Origin: Nannocystaceae bacterium
GTDB taxonomy: Bacteria; Myxococcota_A; Polyangia; Nannocystales; Nannocystaceae
Length of the DNA stretch: 37,500 nt
NCBI GenBank assembly: GCA_019694555.1
Contig: JAIBBS010000024.1
Coordinates: 1-37,500 of the forward strand
Reading direction: 5' to 3'
Shown: piece after piece, positions 15,327-26,252 of the stretch
Layout of the letters: each line of letters starts with the position of its first letter
Position numbering within the stretch: position 1 is the first letter of the stretch
The notes under the pieces: model-generated
The model's database searches: none
Told to the model about the DNA's origin: nothing
The model's input: the letters and a program-made list of their open reading frames with translations, nothing else
Made by a program: the position numbers and the translations under genes

Positions 15327-16639
15327 GACACCAGTTCCTGCCCCGCGACGACGACGTGCACGACCAGCGCTGCGGTCGCGGCGAGCATGGTCGCATCGAG
15401 CAGGAACGCGTCGGGCACGTCGCGCAGCACCGGGTGCGTGCGATCGAGGATCGCCGCGTCGAACTTACGCCCGACCGCGAGCTCGCCGAGCACGCCCGCG
15501 CGTCCCAGCGCCGCGGCGCCGTCGCGGGTGGCCGCGCGCAGCAGTCGCTCGCCCTGGCCGACGGTGCTCGAGGCCAGTCGGATGCGTCGGCGCGTGCGCC
15601 AGCGATCGCCCAGCTCGAGCCAGCGCGCCTCCTGCAAGAGATCGATCACGGTATTGCTGTCGCTGCCCAGCGCCAGCGCGACGCCGTCGGCGACGTAGTC
15701 CGAGGCAGGCACGATGCCGTCGCCGAGGTCGGCCTCGGTCGTGGGGCACGCGCACACGGTGTGGCCCGCCAGCAGGGCGCGGTCGGCCGGGTCGACGTGG
15801 ATCGCGTGCACGGCGGTGAAGCCCCCGCTGCGCTCGAGCGCGCCGCAGCGCTGCAGCAGCTGCAGCGGCGAGCAGCCGTGCTCCATCGCGCACTGCTCGT
15901 TCTCGCGGGGCTGCTCGGACACGTGCGCGTGCAACGGCAGCGCGTGCTCGTTGGCGTAGCGTGCGAGCGCGCGCAGCGAGTTCGCCGGCACCGCACGGAC
16001 CGAGTGCGGCGCGATGCCGACCGTGACCCCGCGTTCGCGCAGGCGTTCGATCCGCGCGAGGTAGTCCGCGACCGAGCCGTCGCAGAAGCGGCGTTGCTCG
16101 GGTAGCGGCGCGGCGCCGGCCCCGGCGCGCTCGTAGTAGCACTCGAGCAGCACCAGGCGGATGCCGACGCTGGAGGCGGCCTCGACCACCGCGAGCGACA
16201 GCGCGTCGGGTTCGTCGTAGCGCGAGCCGTCGACGCGGTGGTGCAGGTAGTGGAACTCGCCGACGCAGGTGATGCCCGCGTGCAGCATCTCGGCAAAGCA
16301 CTCGCGCGTGCGCGCGTAGACGCCGTCGGGATCGAGCGCGCCCGCGGCCTCGTACATCGCGGTGCGCCAGCTCCAGAAGTCGTCGTCGTCGCTGCCAGGC
16401 TGGTGGGTCGCGCCGCGGATCGAGCGCTGGAACGCGTGGCTGTGCGCGTCGACCAGGCCCGGCAGCACCACCGCGCGGCCGAAGTCGCGGACCAGCGGCG
16501 CCAGCGGGACGGCCTGCAGCGACGCCGCGGTGCCCGCGGCCACGATGTCGCCGGCGTCGTCGACGTCGTAGCGCGCGCGCGCGACCAGGCGGCCGTCGAC
16601 CACGCCGTGGTCGGCGAGGAAGCTGCGGCTCGCGATCAC
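15323..16639 (-). CDS. hutF: Formimidoylglutamate deiminase (HutF-type amidohydrolase), 438 aa
   Basis: HutF deaminates N-formimino-L-glutamate to N-formyl-L-glutamate in histidine degradation. Amidohydrolase metal ligands and family motifs: VVLPGLVDAHSHAFQRSIRG (HxH), FWSWRTAMYEAA, ITCVGEFHYLHH, LPLHAHVSEQPREN, AIHVDPADR, and VALALGSDSNTV with the catalytic Asp. The length fits (about 450 aa). GTG 16639 overlaps the TGA of the upstream lipoprotein gene (GTGA). hutH, hutU, hutI and hutG are absent from the window, so it either acts with distant genes or has been recruited for another substrate. Confidence 0.88.
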   Translation of the reverse strand: MIASRSFLADHGVVDGRLVARARYDVDDAGDIVAAGTAASLQAVPLAPLVRDFGRAVVLPGLVDAHSHAFQRSIRGATHQPGSDDDDFWSWRTAMYEAAGALDPDGVYARTRECFAEMLHAGITCVGEFHYLHHRVDGSRYDEPDALSLAVVEAASSVGIRLVLLECYYERAGAGAAPLPEQRRFCDGSVADYLARIERLRERGVTVGIAPHSVRAVPANSLRALARYANEHALPLHAHVSEQPRENEQCAMEHGCSPLQLLQRCGALERSGGFTAVHAIHVDPADRALLAGHTVCACPTTEADLGDGIVPASDYVADGVALALGSDSNTVIDLLQEARWLELGDRWRTRRRIRLASSTVGQGERLLRAATRDGAAALGRAGVLGELAVGRKFDAAILDRTHPVLRDVPDAFLLDATMLAATAALVVHVVVAGQELVS

Positions 16640-18687
16640 GGGGTGATCCAGATCTTCTGCGTCTCGTAGTCGATGCTGACGGCCTTGCGACCGATGGTGC
16701 CCAGGCCGACCACGCCGTCGATGCGGAAGCCATCGGCGCTCTGGGTCTGCTCGAAGTAGCCGAACACGCCCATGACGTGATCGAGCACGAGATCGCCCAG
16801 GGTCACCCGCGCGATGTCGACCAGCGGAATCTCGTCCGAGCGCAGCGGCGGCGCACCGATGCCGGCGATGGCGTAGGCGCCCTGGTTGGCCGCCAGGTCG
16901 GCGCCGCGCATGCCGGTGTTGAGCAGGTACATGCCCTCGGCGTCGAGCAGCTTGGCGCGGATGTAGAGGTGGTGAGCCTCGTGCAGGTAGAACGGCACCG
17001 CCTTGCCGGTGCGTCGCGCGTCGCGTGCGGACTTGCACTTCGATCCCGGTGCGATCAGCTCGAGCTTGCCGCCGGCGACATCGATCGTGATGAGGAACTC
17101 CGACAGCGCACGCGTGCCCACGACGACGCGGACCTTGCCGGCCGGCTCACCCGACATCTCCGCGATCACGTCGTCGGAGATCACGGTCGCGGGCACGTTG
17201 GCGATCTCGACCCCCGCGATGGTCATCGCCGGCAGCTCGGTCCAGCCCTGCTCGGGCGAGTCCGGCGGCGCGTCGCTGGGCCGGATCGCGAGGCCGGCCT
17301 CCTTGGCCAGGCTCTCGCCGATCACGACCTCGGCCGAGCCGGTGTCGACGATGGCGCCGGCGTGCTTGCCTCCGATGGTGACGTCGGCGATCGCCAGCGG
17401 CTTTGCGGTCACGAGCTTCTCCGACGCGACGCAGCCCGCGGGCATCTTGGCCGCGAAGGGCTTGCCCACGAACGCGCGGTAGCGGCCCGCGGTCGAGGCG
17501 CTGCCGGCATCGTCGAGGGCGCGCGCGAGCTTGCCGAACTCGCGCTGGCGCACGAACACCCACGCGAGCTGACGCGCGATCGCTTCGGGCTTCACGCCGG
17601 CCTTCGCGGCGCGCTGCAGCGTGCGTTGGCCACCGGCCAGATCACCGCGCAACAGCTGGCTGCGTGCGAGGATGAACAGCGCCTCGGGCTCCTTGCCATC
17701 GATCGCCAGCGTTGCGCTGGCGGCCTCGGCTGCGGCCTCGAAGCGGCCGTCGGCGAACAGCAGCCGCGCGAGCGCGACCTGCATCGACGGGTCCTTCGGC
17801 GCCGCCGCGGCGTCCTTGCGCGCCTGCTCGATCGCGCCGACCAGCGGATCCGGCACCGGCTTGGGCGCGGCGAGCTTGGGGATCTCGAACTTCTTGCCGT
17901 CGATCGCGTCGTGGATCACGCGCTGGGTCTCGAAGTCGACGACCTGTTCGCGATCGCCGAAGCGATTGGTGACCTTGACCTTGAAGGCGACCAGCACACC
18001 GTCGACGTCCTTGTAGTCGTCGTAGCTGATGATCTGCTCGCGCCGGTTCTCGTCCTCGCCTTCCTCGATGCTCTCCTCGCGCAGCAGGCCGGTCTTGCGG
18101 TCGAACCACAGGCTCTTGGCGGGTTGCTCGGGGCTGACGCGCCACTGCACGCCGTCGAGCACCATGACCTGCTTCTGCGAGTCTTCGTTGCGCGGCTGCA
18201 GCAGCGTGGTCTCGATGCCGCGCTCGGCGACGCCGAAGTACCAGTGCAGCAGCGCGTCCTCGCGCGAGACCGCGGCCTCGCTGGGGGTGTCGACGCGCAG
18301 CAGGCCGTCGCCGCTGAGACTCCAGCCGGTCTTGCCGTCGTAGCCGCGCTCTTCGACCAGATCGCCCAGCACGGTGCGGCGATACAGCTTGCCGTCGGCG
18401 GTGGAGTTGAGCACGAACGATCCGACCTGGTCGGTCTTGAAGCACGAGCCGTCGTCGGCCTCGCAGCCGGGCTCGGCGCGGTACGTCATGCGCGCCTCGA
18501 CCGTGCGCTGGCGGATGCTCTCGAGTTTGGGCGCGCCGCCGATGGCCTTGATGTGGCGCGCGAGCACCTCGCCCGCGGTGGTCGGCGCGCCGTTGGTCTT
18601 GGTGTCGGGCTCGGACAGATCGGGTGGCACCCGGAGACAGCCACCGAGCAGCGCGCAGAGCAGGAGCGAGAGCGAGGCGTTTCGCAC
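16636..18687 (-). CDS. LolA-like / TPR / retropepsin-like lipoprotein, 683 aa
   Basis: Signal MRNASLSLLLCALLGGC with lipobox Cys17. Residues about 38-270 resemble the LolA/outer-membrane lipoprotein-sorting fold often seen in long myxobacterial proteins (EVLARHIKAIGGAPKLESIR, LYRRTVLGDLVEERGYDGKT, KSLWFDRKTGLLREESIEEG). Residues about 280-395 form three or so TPR-like helical pairs. Residues about 425-683 hold two aspartyl-protease-like halves: the first has AGAIVDTGSAEVVIG (Asp448-Thr-Gly), the second MYLLNTGMRGADLA with Asn590 in place of Asp, each followed by a hydrophobic strand pair. It may be a protease with one active half or a binding protein; the substrate is unknown. Start GTG 18687. 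It heads the GTGA-coupled trio with hutF. Confidence 0.75.
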   Translation of the reverse strand: MRNASLSLLLCALLGGCLRVPPDLSEPDTKTNGAPTTAGEVLARHIKAIGGAPKLESIRQRTVEARMTYRAEPGCEADDGSCFKTDQVGSFVLNSTADGKLYRRTVLGDLVEERGYDGKTGWSLSGDGLLRVDTPSEAAVSREDALLHWYFGVAERGIETTLLQPRNEDSQKQVMVLDGVQWRVSPEQPAKSLWFDRKTGLLREESIEEGEDENRREQIISYDDYKDVDGVLVAFKVKVTNRFGDREQVVDFETQRVIHDAIDGKKFEIPKLAAPKPVPDPLVGAIEQARKDAAAAPKDPSMQVALARLLFADGRFEAAAEAASATLAIDGKEPEALFILARSQLLRGDLAGGQRTLQRAAKAGVKPEAIARQLAWVFVRQREFGKLARALDDAGSASTAGRYRAFVGKPFAAKMPAGCVASEKLVTAKPLAIADVTIGGKHAGAIVDTGSAEVVIGESLAKEAGLAIRPSDAPPDSPEQGWTELPAMTIAGVEIANVPATVISDDVIAEMSGEPAGKVRVVVGTRALSEFLITIDVAGGKLELIAPGSKCKSARDARRTGKAVPFYLHEAHHLYIRAKLLDAEGMYLLNTGMRGADLAANQGAYAIAGIGAPPLRSDEIPLVDIARVTLGDLVLDHVMGVFGYFEQTQSADGFRIDGVVGLGTIGRKAVSIDYETQKIWITP

Positions 18688-18806
18688 GGCGGCACGGTCG
18701 CGCGAGCGCGCCGCCCTCGTCAAGGCGAGCCCGCCCGCGTGCACGCGGTTGGTCCCATGCGACTTGCCGCGGCGGGGACCATCGTGCAGGGTTTGCCGTG
18801 CTGTCC

Positions 18807-19775
18807 ATGTCGTCCGCGTTCGCCGCCCGAGTCGTGGCCGCGAGCACGATGGTGCTCGCGAGTGCGTGCGTGGCATCACGACCCACGGGCCAGCCGCCGG
18901 CGCCACCCGAGGTGGCCGAGCCCGCGGCTGCGGGCGCGGCCTCGGCCTCCGCGGCGGGCTACGGCGTGATCGCATACCGCGAGGTCGGGCCCGCGGCCGC
19001 CGTGTTCGTGCTCGAGCACGCCAGCTGTCGCGTCCCGCCGACGTTGCCCGCCGGTCGCGACGTGCTGCTCGAACGCGACGTCGCGCGCTGTCGCGTCCGC
19101 GCGTGGCGGGGTCCGGTGACGCTCGAGCTGCGCGACGTCAGCGGTCGGTGGCACGCGATCGAGCCCACGCCGCTGGCCGATCGCGAGGGACGGCTCGAGC
19201 TGCGCTACGCCGAGCTCGATCGTCAGCTCGCGCGTGCGGGCGCCGACGGGCTCGATCGCCACGTCGCGCTGCGGGTCGGTCGCGGCGGTTGGGCCGGCAC
19301 CTACGATCTCGCGCGGCTGCGGCGGTTGCAGGCGGATCTGCACGCGCAGTGGGTCGAGCGCGGCCGCGGTGCGCCGGGCCTGTTCGCGGTGCGGCACCCC
19401 GATCATCCGCGCGCCGCCGTGGTCGGCGAGCTCGCGATCGAGGCCCGGCTCGCGCGGCAGGAGTCCGACTTCGCCGCGGTGTTGCGTGGCGAGCTCGCGC
19501 CGGCGGCGTTCCTCGATCGCCACGTGTGGTCGCCGCTGCGCGTGCGCGTGGCCGCGATGCAGGGCGCCGCGAGCAAGGAATGGGGAGGGGCCGCCCGCCC
19601 GTCCCCGCCCTCGGGCGAAGCCAGCGTCTCGTCTCCGACTCAGTCGCCGTCGGGCGATTCGTCCGAGCCGCCGTCGGCGTCGGCGTCCTCGTCCGACGAA
19701 GCGGACGCGTCGTCGTCACCCTCGGCCGGACGCGGTCGACGTGGCGGTGGCGACAGCGGCGGCGACGGTCCCTGA
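18807..19775 (+). CDS. Lipoprotein with Ser/Asp-rich tail, 322 aa
   Basis: Start ATG 18807 gives MSSAFAARVVAASTMVLASA plus lipobox Cys21; GTG 18798 is a close alternative. After a Pro/Ala linker comes a soluble domain (YGVIAYREVGPAAAVFVLEH, LERDVARCRVRAWRGPVTLE, LADREGRLELRYAELDRQLA) of unknown family. The last 60 residues are low complexity and overlap the convergent gene by 136 bp. The real C-terminus might lie earlier if the tail is not functional, but no in-frame stop precedes 19773. It is divergent from the retropepsin-like gene (119 bp between starts). Confidence 0.65.
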   Translation: MSSAFAARVVAASTMVLASACVASRPTGQPPAPPEVAEPAAAGAASASAAGYGVIAYREVGPAAAVFVLEHASCRVPPTLPAGRDVLLERDVARCRVRAWRGPVTLELRDVSGRWHAIEPTPLADREGRLELRYAELDRQLARAGADGLDRHVALRVGRGGWAGTYDLARLRRLQADLHAQWVERGRGAPGLFAVRHPDHPRAAVVGELAIEARLARQESDFAAVLRGELAPAAFLDRHVWSPLRVRVAAMQGAASKEWGGAARPSPPSGEASVSSPTQSPSGDSSEPPSASASSSDEADASSSPSAGRGRRGGGDSGGDGP

Positions 19776-20416
19776 TCGCGCACCTGGATGCGCTCGGTCG
19801 GCAGCTGTTGCCACAGCCCCACGTAGTCGATGCGCGCGCGACCTTGGTAGATGACCTCGCGGAAGTAGATGCGATCGTTGCCCGCGACGTAGTACGTCCA
19901 GTAGGGCTCCGCGCCCGCGCGCACGGTCATCTCCGGGCCCGGCGGCATCGGCTGCGACTGCCACTTCGCCTTCGCCGGGAAGCGGCCCGCCGCGGTGCGC
20001 AGCGCCGCGAGGAAGGCCTCGCCGTGATCGGGCCCGAAGATCGGCCGCGCGCCGAAGCGGGACGGCTCCGGCAGCCCCCAGGTCGCATCGGGCGTGAGCA
20101 CCAGCGGCAGGTCCTCGATGCGATCCTTGGCCGCGGTGATGAGCAGCGCGATCACCAGGCGCTTGGCCTGGAACGGCAGCTCCCACCACTGCGCTTCGTA
20201 GGCGTCGATCGGCGGCCGTGCGGCGTACTCCTGCAGCAAGGTCCCGGCCTCGCCCTCGGGCGCGGGCTCGATCGGGTTGGGGATCCGGATCGGCGTGTAC
20301 GGGGCCGCGGGCACGAACTCGTCCGGACCGGACCACTCGCACGCGAGCAGCAGCGCGAGCGCGCCCAGCAGGCCGCGCGCGCGCTGGATCGGTCCTCGCG
20401 GTGGCTGCACGCGCAT
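19640..20416 (-). CDS. Lipoprotein, 258 aa, convergent and overlapping
   Basis: The signal MRVQPPRGPIQRARGLLGAL leads into ALLLAC with lipobox Cys26. The mature part includes EFVPAAPYTPIRIPNPI, DAYEAQWWELPFQAKRLVIA, WGLPEPSRFGARPIFGPDHG and YWTYYVAGNDRIYFREVIYQ, suggesting an alpha/beta domain of about 180 residues. The family was not recognised. It ends in an acidic DDDASASSDEDADADGG tail that lies antisense to the Ser-rich tail of the plus-strand gene. TATGAA sits 8 nt before the ATG as a loose -10. Confidence 0.72.
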   Translation of the reverse strand: MRVQPPRGPIQRARGLLGALALLLACEWSGPDEFVPAAPYTPIRIPNPIEPAPEGEAGTLLQEYAARPPIDAYEAQWWELPFQAKRLVIALLITAAKDRIEDLPLVLTPDATWGLPEPSRFGARPIFGPDHGEAFLAALRTAAGRFPAKAKWQSQPMPPGPEMTVRAGAEPYWTYYVAGNDRIYFREVIYQGRARIDYVGLWQQLPTERIQVRDQGPSPPLSPPPRRPRPAEGDDDASASSDEDADADGGSDESPDGD

Positions 20417-20630
20417 GCCTGCACTTCATAGTCCCGCGCTCGGCGGCTGACAATGGCGACGTCGGCCGAGCGGCCCACGACCCGGCGCGCGAGATCCCAG
20501 GGCGGGCGAGTGGGCCCGCACACCGAGAAAATCGGCGATCGGCGCGCTCGTGCCTCGATGCTGCAGTCTGTGGTTCCCCAGCGCGGCGCAGATCTGGCAG
20601 ACTGTCGGGGCAGGTCGAGGGGGCAGCAGG

Positions 20631-22262
20631 ATGAAGGCGGGCGAATCGCGGCTCGGGGAGCAGAAGCCCCGTCCGCCTTCCACGTCGGCGGCGACCGATC
20701 GGGGAAGCTTCGACGCCGCATGGGGCGAGCTCGTCGAGTCCGCTCGCGACGACGCTGCGCCGCCGCCACCGTCGGCCGCGTCGACCGACGACGCGCCCGA
20801 GACCAAGGTGTGGGACGACCAGGCGCGCGCGGCGGGCTTGCCCGCGCCGGCGCGCGCGGCCGATCGCGACGGCGAGGGGCCACACATCGCCGAGAGTTCG
20901 TCGACCGATCGCCCCACCGCCACGCTCGACGACGAAGGTGCGCAACCCGACGAGCGCGTGCAGGGATCGGATCCCGACGCGACGATGGACGCGATGATGT
21001 CGGGCTCGTGGGCGATGGCGACGCGCGACGTCGCCACCGCGATGATGCCGCCCAAGGCCGCGCCGGCCCGCGATCTGCGGGAGTCCGAGGCGGAGATGGC
21101 CGCGCTGATGGGCACCGATGCGGTCGCGTCCGAATCCAACACCGCGTTACCGACGGTGAGCAAGCCGGCCGAGTCGCCGCGTGCTCCGTCGCGCACGCCC
21201 ACCGAGGCCGCGTCGACGCGCACGCCCACCGAGGCCGCGTCGACGCGTGCCCACGCCGACGAGCGCGCCGCCGCCACGCGTGCACACGAGCCCAGGTCGA
21301 GCGAGCCGCGGGCGCGCCGACCCACGCCCGAGCCGGCCGCGCGACCGGTGGTCGTGCGTCCGGCGGTCGACGACGACGAGCCCGAGCGCCCGCGCGTCGC
21401 CGTGCCGGCGCAACGCCGCGTGGTCGCACCGGAGCCGCGTCGCATCACCGCGCGCACCGCTGCGCTCGAGCTCGGGACCAAGCCGCGTCGCAGCTCGCTG
21501 GCGTGGGCCGTGGTCGCGGGCGTCGCGATCGCAGGCACGGCGTGGTGGGTCTCGCGCGACGACACGCCGCAGCCGACCACGGTTGCCGCCGCGCGCGGCA
21601 AGGACGACACGCCCAAGGCCGCGGTCGTCGACACGCCCGAGCTGCGCTCGCATGCGCAGGAGCGCCGCGGCGACACGACGCCCGCGCCGCAGCCGGTCGT
21701 CACGCCACCGTCGCAGCCCAGCGTGCCCACGCCCTCGCCCACGCCGGCGTCGACCACCAAGACGCCCGCGCCGCCGGTCGCCGACGCGCCCGCGCCCACG
21801 CCGGCCAAGTCGCGCTCGAACAACCCGCGCGAGGCCCCACCGGGGACCCCGCCGGAGATCGCGGCCACGTTCGCACGCTTGCCGGTGAGCCCGGCCGATC
21901 TGCCGCCGGTCGGCGGGGTCGGTGGCACCGGCATCCACATCGATCGCATCGAGATGGGCGCGACCTACGACAAGGACGGCTGCGGCAGCGTGGCCAATGC
22001 GTTCTCGGTCGCGAGCCTCGAAGAGATCAACGTCTGCATGCGCGTGGTCCATCCGCGCCAGGACGAGGTCATGTCGATCGTGTGGCAGAAGAAGGACGGC
22101 AGCACCGCGCGCCGCGGCAAGATCGCGGTCAAGCCGCTGCATGCCTACCGCACGCGCGCGTACCTGCGGCTGCGCGCCGAGTACGTCGGCGAGTGGTCGG
22201 TGCGGATCATGTCCGAAGACGGTGTGGAGCTCGCGAGCCATGCATTTTCGATCCGGCCCTGA
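20631..22262 (+). CDS. Membrane-anchored protein with DUF2914-like periplasmic domain, 543 aa
   Basis: Residues 1-285 are a long, Ala/Pro/Asp-rich, apparently disordered cytoplasmic region; it carries an exact 9-residue duplication (RTPTEAAST twice). One TM helix (about 287-307, SSLAWAVVAGVAIAGTAWWV) is preceded by KPRR, so the N-terminus is inside. Residues 308-430 are a Pro/Thr linker. Residues about 434-541 resemble DUF2914: IHIDRIEMGATYDKDGCGSV, INVCMRVVHPRQDE, VMSIVWQKKDGS and YVGEWSVRIMSEDGVEL. The layout looks like an inside-to-outside adaptor. Start ATG 20631 has GAGGGG about 8 nt upstream. The stop overlaps the start of the following SGNH-type gene by 23 nt. Confidence 0.75.
   Translation: MKAGESRLGEQKPRPPSTSAATDRGSFDAAWGELVESARDDAAPPPPSAASTDDAPETKVWDDQARAAGLPAPARAADRDGEGPHIAESSSTDRPTATLDDEGAQPDERVQGSDPDATMDAMMSGSWAMATRDVATAMMPPKAAPARDLRESEAEMAALMGTDAVASESNTALPTVSKPAESPRAPSRTPTEAASTRTPTEAASTRAHADERAAATRAHEPRSSEPRARRPTPEPAARPVVVRPAVDDDEPERPRVAVPAQRRVVAPEPRRITARTAALELGTKPRRSSLAWAVVAGVAIAGTAWWVSRDDTPQPTTVAAARGKDDTPKAAVVDTPELRSHAQERRGDTTPAPQPVVTPPSQPSVPTPSPTPASTTKTPAPPVADAPAPTPAKSRSNNPREAPPGTPPEIAATFARLPVSPADLPPVGGVGGTGIHIDRIEMGATYDKDGCGSVANAFSVASLEEINVCMRVVHPRQDEVMSIVWQKKDGSTARRGKIAVKPLHAYRTRAYLRLRAEYVGEWSVRIMSEDGVELASHAFSIRP
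21192..21245 (+). repeat. Exact 27-bp tandem duplication in the disordered region
   Basis: Two identical 27-bp units (21192-21218 and 21219-21245), each starting cgcacgcccaccgaggcc, encode RTPTEAAST twice within the cytoplasmic low-complexity region. The third repetition has diverged. Confidence 0.85.
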
Positions 22263-23265
22263 GCGTGGCGTCCGCGTGGCGCTGGCGCTGGCGCTCGTCA
22301 CGGTGGTGCCCATGGGCGCGGCGGCGCAGGAGCCCGAGCCCGCGGCCGCGCCGACGCTGATCGGGCTCGAGCCCGAGCCGCCGCCGACGTGGCGCTTCAA
22401 GAAGGACGACAAGCCGGTCAAGGTCGTGGTGCTGGCCGGCTCGATCGGCGCGTGGCCCAAGCAGCCCTACGCGCGCGAGCTCGAGCGGCTGTGCAGCAAC
22501 GTCGAGGTGCACAACCTCTCGCGCGTGGGCCAGGGCGCGCTCGCGCTCAAGCAGCGCTTCAAGCACCAGGTGCTGCAGAACCGCCGCGTGCACGCCAAGG
22601 ACCCCGCGTTCGAGCACTGGCTGGTCTACGGCGGCGGACTCAACAGCGTCGGCACGCCCAAGTCGACCAACAAGCACATGCGCGATCTCTTCGTCGCGGC
22701 GCACGATCACGGCTTTCGCGTGATCGGTCTGTCGCTGACGCCGTGGGGTGACCTGCACGATCGCCGCTGGCGTGGTGAAGAGGGGCTCGAGCACCGCCGC
22801 GTCACGCAGAACGTGGTCGACTTCAACATGGGTCGGCTGACGCCCGAGCAGGCGCTGGGCGAGTACGGCGCCAAGCGGCCCGGCGGCGTGGCGGCGCCGT
22901 GGGACCCACGCGAGCTGCCCGACATCGCCGTCGATCTCTACGACTCGGCGCTGCGCGATCGCGAGGCGGCCGTGGGCGAGCTCGAGGCGGCCAAGACCGC
23001 GCTGGCCAAGGACAAGCGCTGGAAGCAAGCCCACGCGAAGCTCGACGACGCCGGCAAGGCCGCGCAGCTCGAGCTCGACGCCGCGGCGCTGGCGGAGCTG
23101 CCGCGGTGGTTCCTGCGCAAGGAGCTCCGCAGCTTCGATCACATCCATCCCAACACCGACGGCCATCGCATCATCGCCGCGACGGTGTGCCCCAAGCTGC
23201 CTGCGAGCTGGGGCTGCACCTGCGAGCCGATCGAGGCCACCGCGGTCGAGCCGTCGACGCCCTGA
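22240..23265 (+). CDS. Secreted SGNH/GDSL-hydrolase-like protein, 341 aa
   Basis: The signal peptide MHFRSGPERGVRVALALALV continues to PMGAAAQ, with probable signal peptidase I cleavage after AAA or AAQ. The SGNH blocks are recognisable though divergent: block I VVVLAGSIGAW with the nucleophile Ser68, block III VYGGGLNSVG, and block V FDHIHPNTDGH with the Asp/His pair near residues 300-303. Such enzymes de-esterify lipids, carbohydrates or acetylated wall polymers; the substrate is not deducible. ATG 22240 overlaps the upstream gene by 23 nt; GTG 22275 is an alternative. The overlap suggests co-translation with the DUF2914-like protein, so both probably serve the envelope. Confidence 0.72.
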   Translation: MHFRSGPERGVRVALALALVTVVPMGAAAQEPEPAAAPTLIGLEPEPPPTWRFKKDDKPVKVVVLAGSIGAWPKQPYARELERLCSNVEVHNLSRVGQGALALKQRFKHQVLQNRRVHAKDPAFEHWLVYGGGLNSVGTPKSTNKHMRDLFVAAHDHGFRVIGLSLTPWGDLHDRRWRGEEGLEHRRVTQNVVDFNMGRLTPEQALGEYGAKRPGGVAAPWDPRELPDIAVDLYDSALRDREAAVGELEAAKTALAKDKRWKQAHAKLDDAGKAAQLELDAAALAELPRWFLRKELRSFDHIHPNTDGHRIIAATVCPKLPASWGCTCEPIEATAVEPSTP

Positions 23266-23277
23266 CGCGCGCGCGGT

Positions 23278-26247
<2,970 letters not shown>

Positions 26248-26252
26248 GGCCG

